Shown in pieces: positions 51,167-59,968 of a stretch of 64,000 bases of DNA. How positions within the stretch are numbered: the stretch's first letter is position 1; every line of letters starts with the position of its first letter. Position numbers and translations under genes: made by a program. Source of the DNA: an uncultured bacterium (GTDB lineage Bacteria; Cyanobacteriota; Vampirovibrionia; Gastranaerophilales; Gastranaerophilaceae); the NCBI GenBank assembly GCA_902777385.1, contig CACYTP010000008.1, positions 1 to 64,000 of the forward strand, read 5' to 3'. Under the pieces are notes generated by a model. It was not told where the DNA came from. It made no database searches and worked only from the letters and a program-made list of their open reading frames with translations.

Positions 51167-52292
51167 TTTTTTATATAATACCGAAAAACACAACAGAAGG
51201 TATTTTTTCTGGTTTTTTAAAATACTAAAACCTATTATAGCAAGTGTCCTTGGAAATAATGTTAAAATGCTGTTTGAGATTGTAAATGAAAACGGAGAAA
51301 AATTTTCAAGAGAACATTTTTACGAACTTGCAGGTCAGACAAACTTAAAAGAATGCTACAATCAGTATGATGTAAGTGCTTTCAATGATGAACAAGTTGA
51401 TTATGTAAAAAATTTCTTTGACGAAAATACTATTGTTTTAGGTAGCGAAATGTATACACCTTTGTCTGATTTTTTAACAAGCCTTGGATGTAAAGTTTTT
51501 GATTTTGCCTTCCATTCATACAAATTATTTGATGACTTGGCATTTGCTGTTTACACAAATGACAAAAATGTTTATGAGCAAATGTGCAAATATCAGGTTC
51601 CGCAGGAACAATTTTATTATTATGCAAATTACTGGAAAGTATTTATGGAATACAATAATATGATTCCTGACGACAGGCTTGAAGATAATTCTGTTCTTTT
51701 TATTGGTCAAACGCTTACGGACAAATCGGTTGAAAAAGACGGAAAATTTTTAAATATTGAGCACTTTGAAAAAGAAATTGAAGAACTAAAAAAGCAGTAT
51801 TCAAAGGTTTACTATATTCCGCATCCATACCTTTATAAAAACTGTAAAGAGCATTTGGAATATGTAAAGAAAAATCCAAACATCGAATTGCTTAACGATG
51901 TATCTACATATAGTGTTTTGGCATCAGACAAGATTAAAAAAGTTATGGGTATTTCAACCTCAATGTTATATGAGGCAAAATATTTCGACAAGGAAGTACA
52001 GTATTTATTTAAGCCGCTCTTTAATATAGATGTTCCTTTTGAACAGCACTCGTATGTAAGTATTTTTGAAGATTATTGGAATCCGAAATTCTGGGCTGAT
52101 ATACTGGCCCCTGTTTGCGAGGTAAAAGAAAACGTAAAAGACGCAAATTACTTCAAAGGTGAATCCAACAAAATGCGAAACATAAGAGATATGTACTGGG
52201 GATATGCAAGTTTGGATCCGCTAAAGAGAATACCTAATTTTCAGGAAGCCATTAAAAGACTGTATGTAAGATATATAGCAAGGAAATTATAA
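51141..52292 (+). CDS. putative surface-glycan glycosyltransferase (polysialyltransferase-like fold suspected)
   Basis: This 383-residue protein starts at the ATG at 51141 after AGGAGG, overlapping the polymerase gene by 26 bp. It has no membrane segment. Strings such as FHSYKLFDDLAFAVY, VLFIGQTLTDKS and YYIPHPYLYKN resemble the pattern around the acceptor and donor sites of GT52/polysialyltransferase-like GT-B enzymes in capsule clusters, but the match is loose. The last 40 residues are basic. Assignment to a glycosyltransferase rests on context plus these hints, and the sugar is unknown. Confidence 0.5.
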   Translation: MKRIIFTGDFLYNTEKHNRRYFFWFFKILKPIIASVLGNNVKMLFEIVNENGEKFSREHFYELAGQTNLKECYNQYDVSAFNDEQVDYVKNFFDENTIVLGSEMYTPLSDFLTSLGCKVFDFAFHSYKLFDDLAFAVYTNDKNVYEQMCKYQVPQEQFYYYANYWKVFMEYNNMIPDDRLEDNSVLFIGQTLTDKSVEKDGKFLNIEHFEKEIEELKKQYSKVYYIPHPYLYKNCKEHLEYVKKNPNIELLNDVSTYSVLASDKIKKVMGISTSMLYEAKYFDKEVQYLFKPLFNIDVPFEQHSYVSIFEDYWNPKFWADILAPVCEVKENVKDANYFKGESNKMRNIRDMYWGYASLDPLKRIPNFQEAIKRLYVRYIARKL

Positions 52293-52318
52293 CTTAAAGG
52301 GAAAAATACATTAGACCA

Positions 52319-53584
52319 ATGATTCTAGAAAAAATAAAAAAACTATCATCAGAAAAGAAAAATTTTTTCAAAAATTTTACGGCAATGGGTATAATCCAAA
52401 TTTTGAACTACGTTATACCTTTCGTAACATTGCCGTATCTTGCTCGTGTTTTAGCTGTAGATAAATTTGGTTTAATCTTTTTTGCTCAGGCTGTAATGGA
52501 TTATTTTTCCAGATTTGTAGATTTTGGATTTAACCAGTCGGGAGTCAGAGAACTGGCAATAGAAAGAGAAGATGAGCAGAAAGTTTCTCAAATTTATACT
52601 TCGGTACTTTTTGCAAGAATATTGCTTTTAATTGTCAGTTTCATCGTTTTATCCTGTGTAATTTTTGGATTTGAGAAATTTAGGCAGGACTGGATAGTTT
52701 ACTATTTCACATTTTTGACTGTACTTGGCAATGTACTTCTTTCAACTTGGTTTTTCCAGGGAATGGAAAAGATGAAGTTCATTACATACCTAAACGTTTT
52801 GACAAGAATAATTTCTGTTGTATGTATATTTGTATTCATAAAAAGTCAGGGTGATTATTATCTTGTTCCGTTATTTAATTCTCTGGGTATCCTTGTTGCC
52901 GGTGGAGTCAGCGTATGGTTAGCAATTAATCAGTTTAAGGTAAAGCTGTATCTGCCTAAAGTTAAAGAAGTTTTGTTGAAATTAAAAGACAGTAGTGAAT
53001 ATTTCCTCGGAAATGTTTCTATTGCACTTTATCAGAGTGCAAATGCTTTTGTGCTAGGTCTATGCGTATCTACCACTATGGTTGCATACTATGTTTCAGC
53101 TCAGAAAATTTATCTGGCAATATATTTTATGTATATACCGTTTTACAACGCATTTTTCCCTTATATGTCAAAAAATAAAGACATCCGATTTTGGAAGAAA
53201 GTATTTAAAATACTGGTATTAGCAAGTCTGCTGCTGTCAATATTCATGTTCGTATTTGCAAAACCGGTCATAAGTACATTTTACGGATCTCAATTGATTG
53301 AAAGTTACAAAGTTTTGAGAATCTTTGCAATAATTGTTCCGTTCCATATAATGGCAGGAACTATGGCTTTTCCGTTACTTGGAGCCTTCGGTTATACAAA
53401 AGAAACGAATCAGTGTTGGATTATTGCCGGAATCATGCATATTATTGCACTTGGTATATTATATTTAACAAATTTGTTAAATATCTATACAGTAGCGGGA
53501 ATGTATGCATTCTCTCACATATTTATGTTTTTCCACAGAGTTTACTATGTAAGAAAATACAAGATTTTGGAACAGAAAGGGTAA
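52319..53584 (+). CDS. Wzx-type oligosaccharide flippase
   Basis: This 421-residue protein of the MOP superfamily has about twelve hydrophobic segments and the Wzx N-terminal pattern NFTAMGIIQILNYVIPFVTLPYLARVL, then AQAVMDYFSRFVDFGFNQSGVREL. It moves undecaprenyl-diphosphate-linked repeat units across the inner membrane. Length is normal. It lies between a putative transferase and an FrhB-like gene, with 3 bp to the latter. Confidence 0.9.
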   Translation: MILEKIKKLSSEKKNFFKNFTAMGIIQILNYVIPFVTLPYLARVLAVDKFGLIFFAQAVMDYFSRFVDFGFNQSGVRELAIEREDEQKVSQIYTSVLFARILLLIVSFIVLSCVIFGFEKFRQDWIVYYFTFLTVLGNVLLSTWFFQGMEKMKFITYLNVLTRIISVVCIFVFIKSQGDYYLVPLFNSLGILVAGGVSVWLAINQFKVKLYLPKVKEVLLKLKDSSEYFLGNVSIALYQSANAFVLGLCVSTTMVAYYVSAQKIYLAIYFMYIPFYNAFFPYMSKNKDIRFWKKVFKILVLASLLLSIFMFVFAKPVISTFYGSQLIESYKVLRIFAIIVPFHIMAGTMAFPLLGAFGYTKETNQCWIIAGIMHIIALGILYLTNLLNIYTVAGMYAFSHIFMFFHRVYYVRKYKILEQKG

Positions 53585-53587
53585 ATA

Positions 53588-54844
53588 ATGGTTTCAACTA
53601 TTGAAAGTACTGTAAAAAATAATTTATGTATAAATTGTGGACTCTGCAAAACCGTCTGTAAATTTGATGCAATAAAAATGACTCGTAATGAATATGGAGA
53701 AATTAATCCCGTTATTGATTATGAAAAATGCAAAAACTGTGGTCAGTGTCTGAAGGCTTGTCCGATGGATAAACCAAAACTTGAGGCAATTGCACAAGAT
53801 TTGTCTAAGATGGAAAATCCGCACAGACACGGACTTGAAGATTCCAAATATTATCTTGCGTGGGACAAAAATGATGAACAGAGATTAAAATGCTGTTCCG
53901 GTGGTGCTGTTACAAAAATTGCATCTTACCTGTTTTCGCAGGGTAAAATTGACGGGATGATACACTCCGAAAGGCTTTGGGGACATAAAGGAGATTTGCA
54001 CTACGGTGCAAGACTTTCAACTACACTTGAAGAAATTAAAGAACATGTAAGTTCTTCATATCAACCGATAGATTTTTCTGAAGTTTTATCAAAATTAGAA
54101 AAAGGCAAGACCTATTTTATGACAGGAACACCATGCGTCATAAGAGGAATAAAAAATTTATTGCAATCAAATAAAGACTTTAAAGACATAAAAATTATAA
54201 CCTGTGCCTTGATTTGTTCTCATAACACAAATTCAAAATTTGTTGATTTTTTAACGGAGACCAACAAATTGTCAGATAACGAACCTTGGCAAGTTGATAT
54301 GAGAGCAAAAGACAATACGATGTCTGATGCAAACAATTTTAAAAACTATGTGTATACAAAAGACGGCAAAACACTTATGAATAAAAACCGTTTTAAAAGC
54401 GGTTGGACTAAATTTTGGAGATTTTACTATTTTGCGATGAACAGTTGTCTTTATTGCCCTGATTTTTGGGGTGTTGATGCTGACATTTCAGTAAAAGATG
54501 CTTGGGGGAAATGGGCAGGTGAAGATGCAAAAGGACAATCTATTCTCGTTATAAGAAACAACGAGATTTTAAATGATTTCTTTAACTCGGGACTTGAATA
54601 CGAAGAACTTGACTGGGAAACAATGAAAGATCATCAAAAAGCAACTCCTGTTTACAAACAATCAAATGCTATCTATAAATTTACACAAAAACCTTACTCT
54701 AAAAAGAACCGTAAATCAAGATTTTTCAGATACTATATAAATTCAAAATGTTCAAAATTTCTATATAAACATGTCGGTGCTACAATAACATATTATCTGA
54801 TGAAAATTATAAATACACTGACTTATGTGCTGGAGGTAATATAA
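53588..54844 (+). CDS. FrhB-like (F420 hydrogenase beta-type) Fe-S protein of the polysaccharide cluster
   Basis: This 418-residue protein begins with two 4Fe-4S ferredoxin motifs (Cys14, 17, 20, 24 and Cys48, 51, 54, 58), followed by the FrhB/FdhB N- and C-terminal domains (KCCSGGAVTKIASYL, GTPCVIRGIKNLLQ, CPDFWGVDADISVKDAWG). Proteins of this kind often sit next to polysaccharide pyruvyltransferases in exopolysaccharide clusters, exactly as here, where the role is unproven but a redox or sugar-modification function is assumed. It is not evidence for F420 metabolism. Confidence 0.85.
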   Translation: MVSTIESTVKNNLCINCGLCKTVCKFDAIKMTRNEYGEINPVIDYEKCKNCGQCLKACPMDKPKLEAIAQDLSKMENPHRHGLEDSKYYLAWDKNDEQRLKCCSGGAVTKIASYLFSQGKIDGMIHSERLWGHKGDLHYGARLSTTLEEIKEHVSSSYQPIDFSEVLSKLEKGKTYFMTGTPCVIRGIKNLLQSNKDFKDIKIITCALICSHNTNSKFVDFLTETNKLSDNEPWQVDMRAKDNTMSDANNFKNYVYTKDGKTLMNKNRFKSGWTKFWRFYYFAMNSCLYCPDFWGVDADISVKDAWGKWAGEDAKGQSILVIRNNEILNDFFNSGLEYEELDWETMKDHQKATPVYKQSNAIYKFTQKPYSKKNRKSRFFRYYINSKCSKFLYKHVGATITYYLMKIINTLTYVLEVI

Positions 54845-54845
54845 A

Positions 54846-56114
54846 ATGGATAAAAGCAGAAATATATTAGTTGCCGGAGGATACGGATATACAAATCTTG
54901 GGGATGAAGCACAGTGTGAAACCACATTGGAGCTGCTAACAAACAGATACCCTGATTATCAAATTATAAATTTGACACCAAATGTAAACCATTCAAAAGA
55001 TATGCATCCGAAATTTTTTCATGAGAGTGCATCAAGAGTGGCAATATATAATCAGAGCAGACCTTTCGATATATATTCTTTCGGACTTTCCGTCTTTAAA
55101 CTGTGGCGTATACCGGCCTTTATATTAAAATCGGTCTGGGTGCTTTTAAATGCATACCTTGTCAAGTTTGATTTGCCGACATTCCTTTTAAATCCGAGAA
55201 CTGTTAAATATATGGAAATGCTGAAAGAAGCGAGTTTGTTTTATTTCAGCGGTGGCGGTTATCTGACAGGAAAGACTCTGTCAAGATTATGGGACGCAAT
55301 AGTTATATGCCGTCTTTGCAAAATCTTTGATACTCCCGTTGTTATGAGCGGTCAGACAATAGGGGTATGGAGTGGAAAATATAATGAAATTCTTGCAAAA
55401 TGGGGTTTTAAATCAGTTAAAGTTATTACCGTAAGAGATGAAGAATTTTCTTTAAAGGATTTAGATAAGATTGGATTAAAAGGTGAAAATTGCTTCGCTA
55501 CTCACGATGATGCCCTTCACAGCAAAAAATCAGATAAGAAACAAATAGATTCTGATAATTATATAACCCTGAATTTTCATTATTGGGGTATGAAAGGGAA
55601 GCAAAAAGAACTTTATATTGATAAAATAAATAAAATAGTAAATCATTTCCTTGATAATACAAGTTACGACATTGTCCTTATCGCAATGACTAAGACAGAT
55701 ACAAATTCATTTGAAGATTATCTGAAAAAATACCCGAATGACAGAATTAAGCCATTCACATTTAATCTCGATTTTAGCATAATTCGCAGAGTAATCGCTG
55801 ACTCAAAGATGTGTATAACAATGAAACATCATCCTATAATTTTTGCAATGGGCGAAGATGTACCGGTAATAAGTTTGGCATTTTCTGATTATTATGTCCA
55901 TAAAAATGTCGGAGCTTTGGCACAATACGGACAGGAAAAATATTCTGTTAATCTTGAAAACAATGATTATTTTGATAAATTTCTGGAATTATATAAAGAT
56001 ATAGAAGATCACAGAACTGATATTATATCATTGCTCCAAAATAAAAAAGCAAATCTTGACGAGAGAAAAGAAAGATTTTTACAAAAGGTTGATAAAATCT
56101 TAAAAGGATGTTAA
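54846..56114 (+). CDS. polysaccharide pyruvyltransferase family protein
   Basis: This 422-residue protein has the family signature GGYGYTNLGDEAQCE at the N-terminus, then FSGGGYLTGKTLSRLWD, SGQTIGVWSG and a C-terminal MKHHPIIFAMGEDVPVISLAFSDYY. It resembles CsaB/WcaK-type enzymes that add a ketal-linked pyruvate to a sugar using PEP. It follows the FrhB-like gene with one base between the frames. A pyruvate group would add negative charge to the polymer. Confidence 0.87.
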   Translation: MDKSRNILVAGGYGYTNLGDEAQCETTLELLTNRYPDYQIINLTPNVNHSKDMHPKFFHESASRVAIYNQSRPFDIYSFGLSVFKLWRIPAFILKSVWVLLNAYLVKFDLPTFLLNPRTVKYMEMLKEASLFYFSGGGYLTGKTLSRLWDAIVICRLCKIFDTPVVMSGQTIGVWSGKYNEILAKWGFKSVKVITVRDEEFSLKDLDKIGLKGENCFATHDDALHSKKSDKKQIDSDNYITLNFHYWGMKGKQKELYIDKINKIVNHFLDNTSYDIVLIAMTKTDTNSFEDYLKKYPNDRIKPFTFNLDFSIIRRVIADSKMCITMKHHPIIFAMGEDVPVISLAFSDYYVHKNVGALAQYGQEKYSVNLENNDYFDKFLELYKDIEDHRTDIISLLQNKKANLDERKERFLQKVDKILKGC

Positions 56115-56150
56115 TTAAATATATAGGAAGATTGTTATAAAGGAGAAATT

Positions 56151-57500
56151 ATGAATCAAAATTTAAACTACAATGAATATAATGAGCAGGAAGAAGAACT
56201 GAATACCAATATTAAAAATATTATTTTGGCATTATGGAACCGAAGATTCCTTATGGTAAAAACTTTTATAATTACATTACTTATATTTATTGTTTTGCTT
56301 TTTATTCTTCCTAAACAGTGGAAAGTTCAGGCTGATTTATATATAAACAAATCGAATAATTCAAATTTAATGGATATAAACCCTTATGCGATAGAAGAAG
56401 GCGGAAATATGTATGGTTTGCTCGGTGCAAATAATTCTCTGACGAATGAACTTGAAATCATCCAATCTCCGAGGGTAATAGACAAAGTAGTAAGAGAAAA
56501 TAATTTGAAATACGAAAAAATATTTAATATAATCCCTACACGTAAAGTCGGGGAATATTGGACTACAGAAAAATTCCTGAAAAAAGATGTGAAATTTGAA
56601 AACATAAAAGGTACAAACATAATATCAATTTCCTTCAGGTGCAAATACCCTGAAAAATCTTACAACATTGTACAATCTATTGTTAAAAATTACATAGCCT
56701 TACATAAAGAAATAAACAACGATAAATCGAAGTCCGATAAAGCAATTATCGAATCCGAATACAACAAAGCTAAAACTGATTTAAGTAAACAATTAAAAAG
56801 TACTGTGGGTATTCCTGCCACATCTTTGACTGGTTCGGGTAATCTGACTGCAATGAGTGCCTTTTCACGTTCAGCTCAAAATGCTCTGGCGAATTTAGAA
56901 AGTAAGTTTAAAGAAGGAGAGCAAGCCAGAATTAATGTAAGTGAAAGTGCTGCAAAAGTATCTCAACTGGCAACAAAACTCGAATGGGCAAATCTTGTTG
57001 AAGAAATGTCAGATTCATCAAAGGTTATTTTATTAAGATCACCTTATCCTTTGAGAGCTTGGGAATATGATTTTCCTAAACCGTTTACCTTTATTATTTT
57101 AGGTATTGTTTTCGGAATAATTACTGCAATATGCAGTGCCATATATAAAGAGTTTTTTGATGACAAACTTACCTATGCAATGCTAGGGAAAAATATTATC
57201 TATGATTTAAAAAAAGAATATACGAAATTTTCAGCAGCATTATTATTATCACCTAAGGAAAAACTTTCAATTGTTATGTTTGAAGAAATACCAGACAACA
57301 TCTTAGACAAGCTAAGAAAAATAAATAATGTAGAATTTATAAAAGCTGAAATCACACCAGAATTTGGGCAAGCATTAGCAAATTCAGGTAATATAGTATT
57401 GGTGGTAAGCATAGCCAAAACACCTGCTGAAACTTATAAGCTGATAAAGAATAAAATCAGCGATATGAACAAAAACATAATATTTGAAGTTCTGGTATAA
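56151..57500 (+). CDS. Wzz/GumC-like chain-length determinant protein without kinase motif
   Basis: This 449-residue protein has two membrane helices (about 35-55 and 307-328) around a periplasmic coiled-coil domain, and a Wzz-type N-terminus (LALWNRRFLMVKTFIITLLI). The PxxP-like region is RSPYPLRAWEYDFPKPF before TM2. It continues for about 120 residues into the cytoplasm, with strands such as LSIVMFEEIPDNIL and NIVLVVSIAKTPAETYKL that resemble a BY-kinase core, but no Walker A is present. It probably sets polymer length, with a non-catalytic tail. Confidence 0.8.
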   Translation: MNQNLNYNEYNEQEEELNTNIKNIILALWNRRFLMVKTFIITLLIFIVLLFILPKQWKVQADLYINKSNNSNLMDINPYAIEEGGNMYGLLGANNSLTNELEIIQSPRVIDKVVRENNLKYEKIFNIIPTRKVGEYWTTEKFLKKDVKFENIKGTNIISISFRCKYPEKSYNIVQSIVKNYIALHKEINNDKSKSDKAIIESEYNKAKTDLSKQLKSTVGIPATSLTGSGNLTAMSAFSRSAQNALANLESKFKEGEQARINVSESAAKVSQLATKLEWANLVEEMSDSSKVILLRSPYPLRAWEYDFPKPFTFIILGIVFGIITAICSAIYKEFFDDKLTYAMLGKNIIYDLKKEYTKFSAALLLSPKEKLSIVMFEEIPDNILDKLRKINNVEFIKAEITPEFGQALANSGNIVLVVSIAKTPAETYKLIKNKISDMNKNIIFEVLV

Positions 57501-57530
57501 TAAAATAAACATTTTCAGAAATACAAATAA

Positions 57531-57559
57531 TTGAAATAATCTGCTTAGATTGCTATAAT
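57531..57559 (+). promoter_or_regulatory. strong promoter before kdsD
   Basis: TTGAAA (57531-57536), a 17-bp spacer and the perfect TATAAT (57554-57559) form a near-consensus sigma70 promoter; predicted start of transcription is about 57566. Confidence 0.75.
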
Positions 57560-57610
57560 GGCGTCAGAAGATAATATATTATACAATCAGGGGTAAGATT
57601 GGAGTGTAAT

Positions 57611-58617
57611 ATGATTACAACAACAAATTCTATATCAAATGATAATATAAATATAAGCAAATTATCAAATAGAGATATAGTTTCTGCGAAACATACAATA
57701 GATATTGAAATTGATGCACTTAGAGTGATGGAAAGTGAATTAGATTCATCACTTACTTCTGCACTTGATATTATGCAATCAGCTAAAGGTCGGGTAATCC
57801 TAACCGGGATGGGAAAATCAGGACACATTGCAAAAAAAATAGCAGCATCTTTAGCTTCAACCGGTACACCGTCATTTTTTGTTCATCCTGCTGAAGCAAG
57901 CCACAGTGATTTGGGTATGATTACCAATAATGATGTAATCATTGCAATATCCAACAGTGGGGAGTCAAAAGAATTGATTGATATCTTAAATTATTCTAAA
58001 CGATTCGGCATAAAATTAATTGCAATAACCAAAAATCCGGAGAGTTCGCTCGGAAAAGCCGGCGATGTCGTATTAAAACTACCATCAGCTAAAGAAGCTT
58101 GTCCTTTGGATTAGCTCCTACATCATCGACTACGGCAACTCTTGTTTTGGGTGATATATTAACTGTTTCTATGATTGAAAGAAATGGTTTTTCAAAAGAA
58201 CAATTTAATCAACGCCATCCTGGTGGCAAATTAGGTTCTATCCTGCAAAAAGTATCAGATTTAATGCATAAAGGCAAAGAAATGCCAATTTTACCTGAAA
58301 ATATCGGAATGCAGGAAGCGTTATTAGAAATGACATCAAAACGCCTTGGATGCGTAGGATTTGTCAACAGCAACGGGGAATTAACAGGCATTCTTACAGA
58401 TGGAGACCTGAGAAGATGTTTATCAAATGATATTCTTACTAAAAAAGCAATTGATGTTATGACGAAAAATCCTAAAGTTATTTCACCTGATGTTATTGCG
58501 ACAGAAGCCGTTAAACTTATGCATGACAAGAAAATTACGAATATTTTTGCCGTAGAAAACGGAAAGCCTGTCGGTGTAATTCATATTCACGACTGCCTTA
58601 ACAGTGGTATCATATAA
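57611..58617 (+). pseudogene. kdsD: arabinose-5-phosphate isomerase, interrupted by a one-base frameshift
   Basis: The gene encodes a KdsD/KpsF-type enzyme that makes arabinose-5-phosphate, the precursor of Kdo in lipid A core or capsule. The SIS domain (GRVILTGMGKSGHIAKKIAAS, SNSGESKELIDI) ends at KEACPLD and a TAG at about 58114. The matching continuation GLAPTSSTTATLVLGD and two CBS domains lie in another frame from 58099. One base added after TGTCCTTT restores KEACPLGLAPT, the usual sequence, and a 335-codon protein. It is either a recent mutation or a sequence error. The start at 57611 has GGAG upstream. Confidence 0.85.
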
Positions 58618-58741
58618 ATATTACGGTAATTCCAAATAATATAATATTAATCTTATGTGGATAAATTCAGGCATTATTTTCCACTTGTAGTCTTGCGGAA
58701 CACTAAAAAACATGCTAAACTTATAAATAACAAAGGATTAT

Positions 58742-59533
58742 ATGATGATAGCATTCAAACATATAGATGGGGGAGGTACCCACCACCATTATAACAAAAG
58801 TTTCAAGGGTTTTACCCTTGCTGAGGTTTTGATAACACTTGGTATTATCGGGGTTGTTGCGGCTATGACATTACCTACACTGATTTCCAACTACCAAAAG
58901 CGTGTCTATGTAAACCAGCTTAAAAAGGCTTCTTCTGTACTATCTAACGGGTTCAAACTTATGATGGCTCATGATGGAGTAACGGAATTAAAAGATACAT
59001 ACGCATTTAGTGGGATAACGGGTACAGTAACTTATCTGATAGGAGAGCCTACGCAGTCTTGTACCGTTGGTAACACGCTCGAAAATATCAATACTGATGA
59101 TTGTCGTAGTATTAGAGAAGGATTTTCGGATGCATTTTCAGCTGTTCGGTTCACTTCGTGTGATGGAGTACAAATGAAATACTTGAATGGAGACAATTAT
59201 CATGTAAGGTCCACAGATACAACATGTATAGAGTTTGCCGATGGTTCGGTGATTTTTAGTGGTGTTTTTAATGTATCTCCTTATTCATCAGTACTTCCTT
59301 ATCAGGCTCAATTTTGGATTGATATAAACGGACCTAAAAATCCAAATACTATTGGCAGAGATATTTTTGATTTTTATGTTGGTGCAAATGGCACAGCAAG
59401 AGGAAGAGGATCTAATTCTGATAATGAAAATAAATCTTGGCGTTCTGATAATAGTGACCATAACTGTGTTATATATGGCCGTGGCTTAGGTTGTGCAGGT
59501 AGAGTCCTTGAAGAAGATGCAATGAACTATTAG
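58742..59533 (+). CDS. type IV pilin-like protein
   Basis: This 263-residue protein has a leader of about 27 residues (AFKHIDGGGTHHHYNKSFKG), then the prepilin helix FTLAEVLITLGIIGVVAAM with Glu at position 5 after the expected cleavage, and SNYQKRVYVNQLKKASSVL. The C-terminal domain has several cysteines (SCTVGN, DDCRSI, CVIYGRGLGCAGRV) that suggest disulfides, and WIDINGPKNPNTIGRD, shared with the pilin gene at 5707. AAAGGA precedes the ATG pair. It is exported and processed by a prepilin peptidase encoded elsewhere. Confidence 0.88.
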   Translation: MMIAFKHIDGGGTHHHYNKSFKGFTLAEVLITLGIIGVVAAMTLPTLISNYQKRVYVNQLKKASSVLSNGFKLMMAHDGVTELKDTYAFSGITGTVTYLIGEPTQSCTVGNTLENINTDDCRSIREGFSDAFSAVRFTSCDGVQMKYLNGDNYHVRSTDTTCIEFADGSVIFSGVFNVSPYSSVLPYQAQFWIDINGPKNPNTIGRDIFDFYVGANGTARGRGSNSDNENKSWRSDNSDHNCVIYGRGLGCAGRVLEEDAMNY

Positions 59534-59968
59534 TGCAGAAAACGGCGAACAGGGAGCAATAAAGGCTCTGTCGGGGTTATAGACAATTCGCTTATGATTT
59601 AAACAGGGCTTTCAGGTAATTGAAACCTGACAAAACGGATTCAATTATCCGTGTTCAAAGTTTTTGTGAAAAACGCCTTCCATCTAGTAAAATCAAGATT
59701 TCAGGTACATATTTTCAATTATCTGATTTTAAATTTGTCCTACCGAACTATGATAGATTAAAATTAGATATATAAGAAATTATATATACATGAAAAATTT
59801 TTTTATATATGATATTATTAAGGAAATTGGTGTGCGTAATATGAGAATTCACCATCAGAAAATAATTTTTGAAAGGTGAAATTATCCCAATAGCAGACAA
59901 AAAGAGATTTCGTCCGATATAAATTAAACATTTACTAATAAATATTAATATAGAAAGGGAATATAAAA
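59534..59968 (+). other. 435-bp gap with a possible structured RNA
   Basis: No gene is seen. Three hairpins follow each other: 59549-59571 (with a GG bulge), 59612-59630 (TCAGGT/ACCTGA) and 59635-59652 (ACGGAT/ATCCGT). The loops of the second and third, AATTGA and TCAATT, are exactly complementary and could kiss. A partial echo of the same words (TTTCAGGTA, then TTCAATTATCTG) lies at about 59699-59727. The rest is very AT-rich and leads to the radical SAM gene, preceded by GAAAGGGA. Confidence 0.45.

Noticed and set aside
53588-54844. F420-dependent hydrogenase subunit
   Set aside because: Its place between flippase and pyruvyltransferase genes fits the FrhB-like proteins of polysaccharide clusters, not hydrogenase operons.
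59618-59626. ATTGAAAC-like word that recalls CRISPR repeat ends
   Set aside because: It occurs once within a hairpin, with no array, spacers or cas genes.
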